From positions 1-6,744 of the forward strand of contig JAEWIK010000249.1 of the NCBI GenBank assembly GCA_023387135.1: 6,744 nt of DNA, in the 5' to 3' direction. The notes under the pieces are model-generated. The model was given only the letters and a program-made list of their open reading frames with translations, was not told where the DNA came from and did not search any database. Both the position numbers and the translations under genes were made by a program. This DNA comes from Actinomycetes bacterium. Its GTDB lineage: Bacteria > Actinomycetota > Actinomycetes > Propionibacteriales > Propionibacteriaceae. Below are positions 5,065 through 6,744 of the stretch, piece by piece. The first letter of the stretch is position 1. Every line of letters begins with the position of its first letter.

Positions 5065-6387
5065 ATGGGGAGCGCAATCAGTGACGACGTCGTCCGCCTC
5101 GCCGAATCGGCCCGCCGGCTCGGCCTGGACATCGACGAACTGCAGACCGACGAGTGGCTACGGGCGATCGGGGACGAGGACGCCGCCGACGTGACGACCG
5201 ACCTCGGCAGCGGCACGTTCGGCCACCGGATCTCGATGCTCGACTTCAGCCCGAAGGAACTCGACCGCTTCCGCCGCATCGGCGCGATAGTCGAACTGAC
5301 CGGGCCGCCCGAGGTCACCGACGCCGCGCTGGCGCTGTCGGGATCGGCGGCGCAGTCGAAGATCCAGAGCTATCCGGGCGACTGCGACTACTTCGAGAGG
5401 TTCAACATCCGGGCCGCGACCCGGGACGAGGCGTGCGGCATCCTGGCGAGTTCGCTGCGGGAGAAGGTGCTCGCCTTCGAGCGCGGCACCACCTACCAGT
5501 TCCTGGAGGCCAAGCTGGGGACGGTGCCCGCCGACGGCACGCACCGCGGCAGGCAGGTCCGCGCGGGCAGCCCGATGACCTGGACCATCGAGGACGTGCG
5601 CGAGGGACGCTGGGAGCTCGTCGGGCCTGACGGAACCAGCACCTGGTTCGACTGGGACGCCATGGCCCGCGAGCCCGGCTGGGTGAAGGCGGACTGGGTG
5701 GTCACCGACCCGGCGCGGCGACAACTCTCGAACGCCAGCAACGTCGTCGACGTGACGTGGGAGGCCCCGGACGGCACCATCACCCCGCTCGACGGCTACC
5801 TCGACGCCTACTTCCAGGAGGTCTACCTCGACGCGGGCGACCTCCCGGCCTTCACGCGCATCACCGCCCAGGTGTCTGACGACGCGCTTGACGACTACGT
5901 CGAGCAGTTGCAGCACGAGGTGCGCAAGTACCTCACCGAGCACCTGAACTACGGCAAGGCCGCCAAGCGCATGTACAACGTGTTCAGGCTGTCGGGGCGC
6001 TACCTCGACGCAGCGTTCGTCAGGGAACTCTTCGACGAGCCGACAACGATCCTCTACCAGGTGTGGTCGCTCATCGGCACGCTCGACAACGCGTCGCAGC
6101 CGGGGTCGTCCATCAGCACCTCGTCGGTGATCGAGCAGGCCGGCGAACTGGTCGTCGAGGTGGTCAGGGCGCTGGACGGGGACGAGGAGGCCGAGATCGT
6201 GAAGGCGCTGCTGCAGCTCCGCGAGGTGCTCGTGGAGCTGCCTCCCGGCGCCGAGCGGGACGCGGCGATCGAGGGCGCACGCGCCCGGGTGATCAACGTC
6301 GTCAACACGTTCTTCAGGGACAAGCTGACAGGCCGTCCGACCATCAAGGCCTACATCGACCAGATGCAGCAGGAGGTGTCGCTGTAG
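5065..6387 (+). CDS. Putative nucleotidyltransferase-fold protein, function unknown
   Basis: This 440-residue soluble protein has no family name I can give with confidence. Residues 91-110 contain GSAAQSKIQSYPGDCDYF, which fits the nucleotidyltransferase superfamily signature hG[GS]-x9-13-Dh[DE]h: G93-S94, then D106 and D108. A third acidic residue could be D229 in NVVDVTW (226-232), a strand-like segment at a plausible distance. The region between (110-225) mixes helices with Trp/Asp-rich strands (TWTIEDV, TWFDWD, DWVVTD). The C-terminal half from about 260 is mostly helical, including KRMYNVFRLSGR, as in the helical lobes of polynucleotide-adding enzymes. If active it might transfer a nucleotide to RNA, protein or a small molecule; the substrate is unknown. 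There are no membrane segments or signal peptide. ATG 5065 is preferred; an upstream in-frame start at 5020 adds 15 residues that overlap the promoter region. The stop is 9 bases before the HAD phosphatase, implying an operon. Confidence 0.75.
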   Translation: MGSAISDDVVRLAESARRLGLDIDELQTDEWLRAIGDEDAADVTTDLGSGTFGHRISMLDFSPKELDRFRRIGAIVELTGPPEVTDAALALSGSAAQSKIQSYPGDCDYFERFNIRAATRDEACGILASSLREKVLAFERGTTYQFLEAKLGTVPADGTHRGRQVRAGSPMTWTIEDVREGRWELVGPDGTSTWFDWDAMAREPGWVKADWVVTDPARRQLSNASNVVDVTWEAPDGTITPLDGYLDAYFQEVYLDAGDLPAFTRITAQVSDDALDDYVEQLQHEVRKYLTEHLNYGKAAKRMYNVFRLSGRYLDAAFVRELFDEPTTILYQVWSLIGTLDNASQPGSSISTSSVIEQAGELVVEVVRALDGDEEAEIVKALLQLREVLVELPPGAERDAAIEGARARVINVVNTFFRDKLTGRPTIKAYIDQMQQEVSL

Positions 6388-6396
6388 GGTCACGTC

Positions 6397-6744
6397 GTGA
6401 TCCACTCAGTCACGGCACCGGTGCCGGTCGCGTGGGACGCCTACCTGTTCGACATGGACGGCACCATCTACCTCGGTGACGAGCTGCTGCCCGGCGTGGC
6501 GGCCGTGCTGGAAGCCTTGGCCGCCACCGGACGCCGTCGCGCGTTCATCACCAACAACACCACCAGGACCCGCGCCGAGTACGCAGGCAAGCTGCGCGGT
6601 CTCGGCCTGGACGCCGCCGAGGACGACGTCGTCACCGCCGGCACGCTCACCGCCGCCTGGATAGCGTCACACCGGCCGGGAGCCGTCTGCTTCGTGCTCG
6701 GCGAGCGTCCGCTGATCGACGAGTTCACAAGGGCGGGCATCGGC
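6397..6744 (+). CDS. HAD-superfamily IIA (NagD-like) phosphatase, N-terminal part
   Basis: The frame is open from GTG 6397 to the window end (116 codons). HAD motif I is LFDMDGTIY, with nucleophile D19 and acid/base D21, followed by LGDELLPGVAAVLEAL. Motif II is FITNNTTRT, the hallmark of the NagD/p-nitrophenyl phosphatase-like class IIA proteins. It is followed by a helix-rich cap start and FVLGERPL. Members dephosphorylate small molecules such as nucleoside monophosphates, glycerol phosphate or 2-phosphoglycolate in the cytoplasm; the substrate cannot be read here. Motifs III and IV lie beyond the window. The start lies 9 bases after the previous stop, so co-transcription is likely. GTG 6397 has TAGGG 7 bases upstream; GTG 6421 is an alternative. 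An AGGAGG at 6371-6376 is about 20 bases from 6397, too far to serve it. Confidence 0.9.
   Translation, partial: MIHSVTAPVPVAWDAYLFDMDGTIYLGDELLPGVAAVLEALAATGRRRAFITNNTTRTRAEYAGKLRGLGLDAAEDDVVTAGTLTAAWIASHRPGAVCFVLGERPLIDEFTRAGIG

Noticed and set aside
5158..6405. 415-codon minus-strand open frame opposite the nucleotidyltransferase-like gene
   Set aside because: Low-complexity Val/His/Leu/Arg text, antisense to a gene with good codon bias and recognisable motifs.

Overview
This window is GC-rich with strong G/C preference at third codon positions, Shine-Dalgarno-poor or leaderless starts, and gene families typical of Actinobacteria. It looks like chromosomal DNA from a high-GC Gram-positive, possibly Propionibacteriales or a related order; that placement is inferred from gene content and protein style. 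No mobile elements, CRISPR arrays or tRNA/rRNA genes were seen.

Layout, left to right. (1) 1-169, minus strand: the N-terminus of a probable membrane fatty acid (acyl-CoA) desaturase, cut by the window edge. (2) 170-844: a long divergent intergenic region with two strong inverted repeats. It also holds a short coding-like segment (about 542-721) that is in frame, without a stop, with the next gene. (3) 845-1048, plus: a 67-aa CspA-type cold shock protein. (4) 1049-1378: a hairpin after csp, a possible remnant of a minus-strand gene, and a candidate stress-sigma promoter for the next gene. (5) 1379-2170, plus: a classical short-chain dehydrogenase/reductase, followed by a strong hairpin shared with the converging gene. 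(6) 2251-2475, minus: a 74-aa acidic protein made almost wholly of GNPG...EDEL repeats, with a strong ribosome binding site and a candidate sigma-B/sigma-F-like promoter. (7) 2545-4908, minus: a bifunctional class A penicillin-binding protein with a PASTA domain and a very basic tail. (8) 4909-5064: a divergent promoter region. (9) 5065-6387, plus: a 440-aa protein of unknown function carrying a nucleotidyltransferase-fold signature. (10) 6397-end, plus: the N-terminus of a NagD-like HAD phosphatase, probably co-transcribed with gene 9.

Two themes emerge. The left edge pairs membrane-lipid desaturation with an RNA-binding cold shock protein, which suggests cold or membrane adaptation. In the middle, the dehydrogenase and the repeat protein converge, and each is preceded by a GTTC-N15/16-GGGTA(A/T) element like general-stress sigma promoters, so they may be induced together. 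The repeat protein is the most novel-looking item, followed by the nucleotidyltransferase-like gene and the odd open frame leading into csp.
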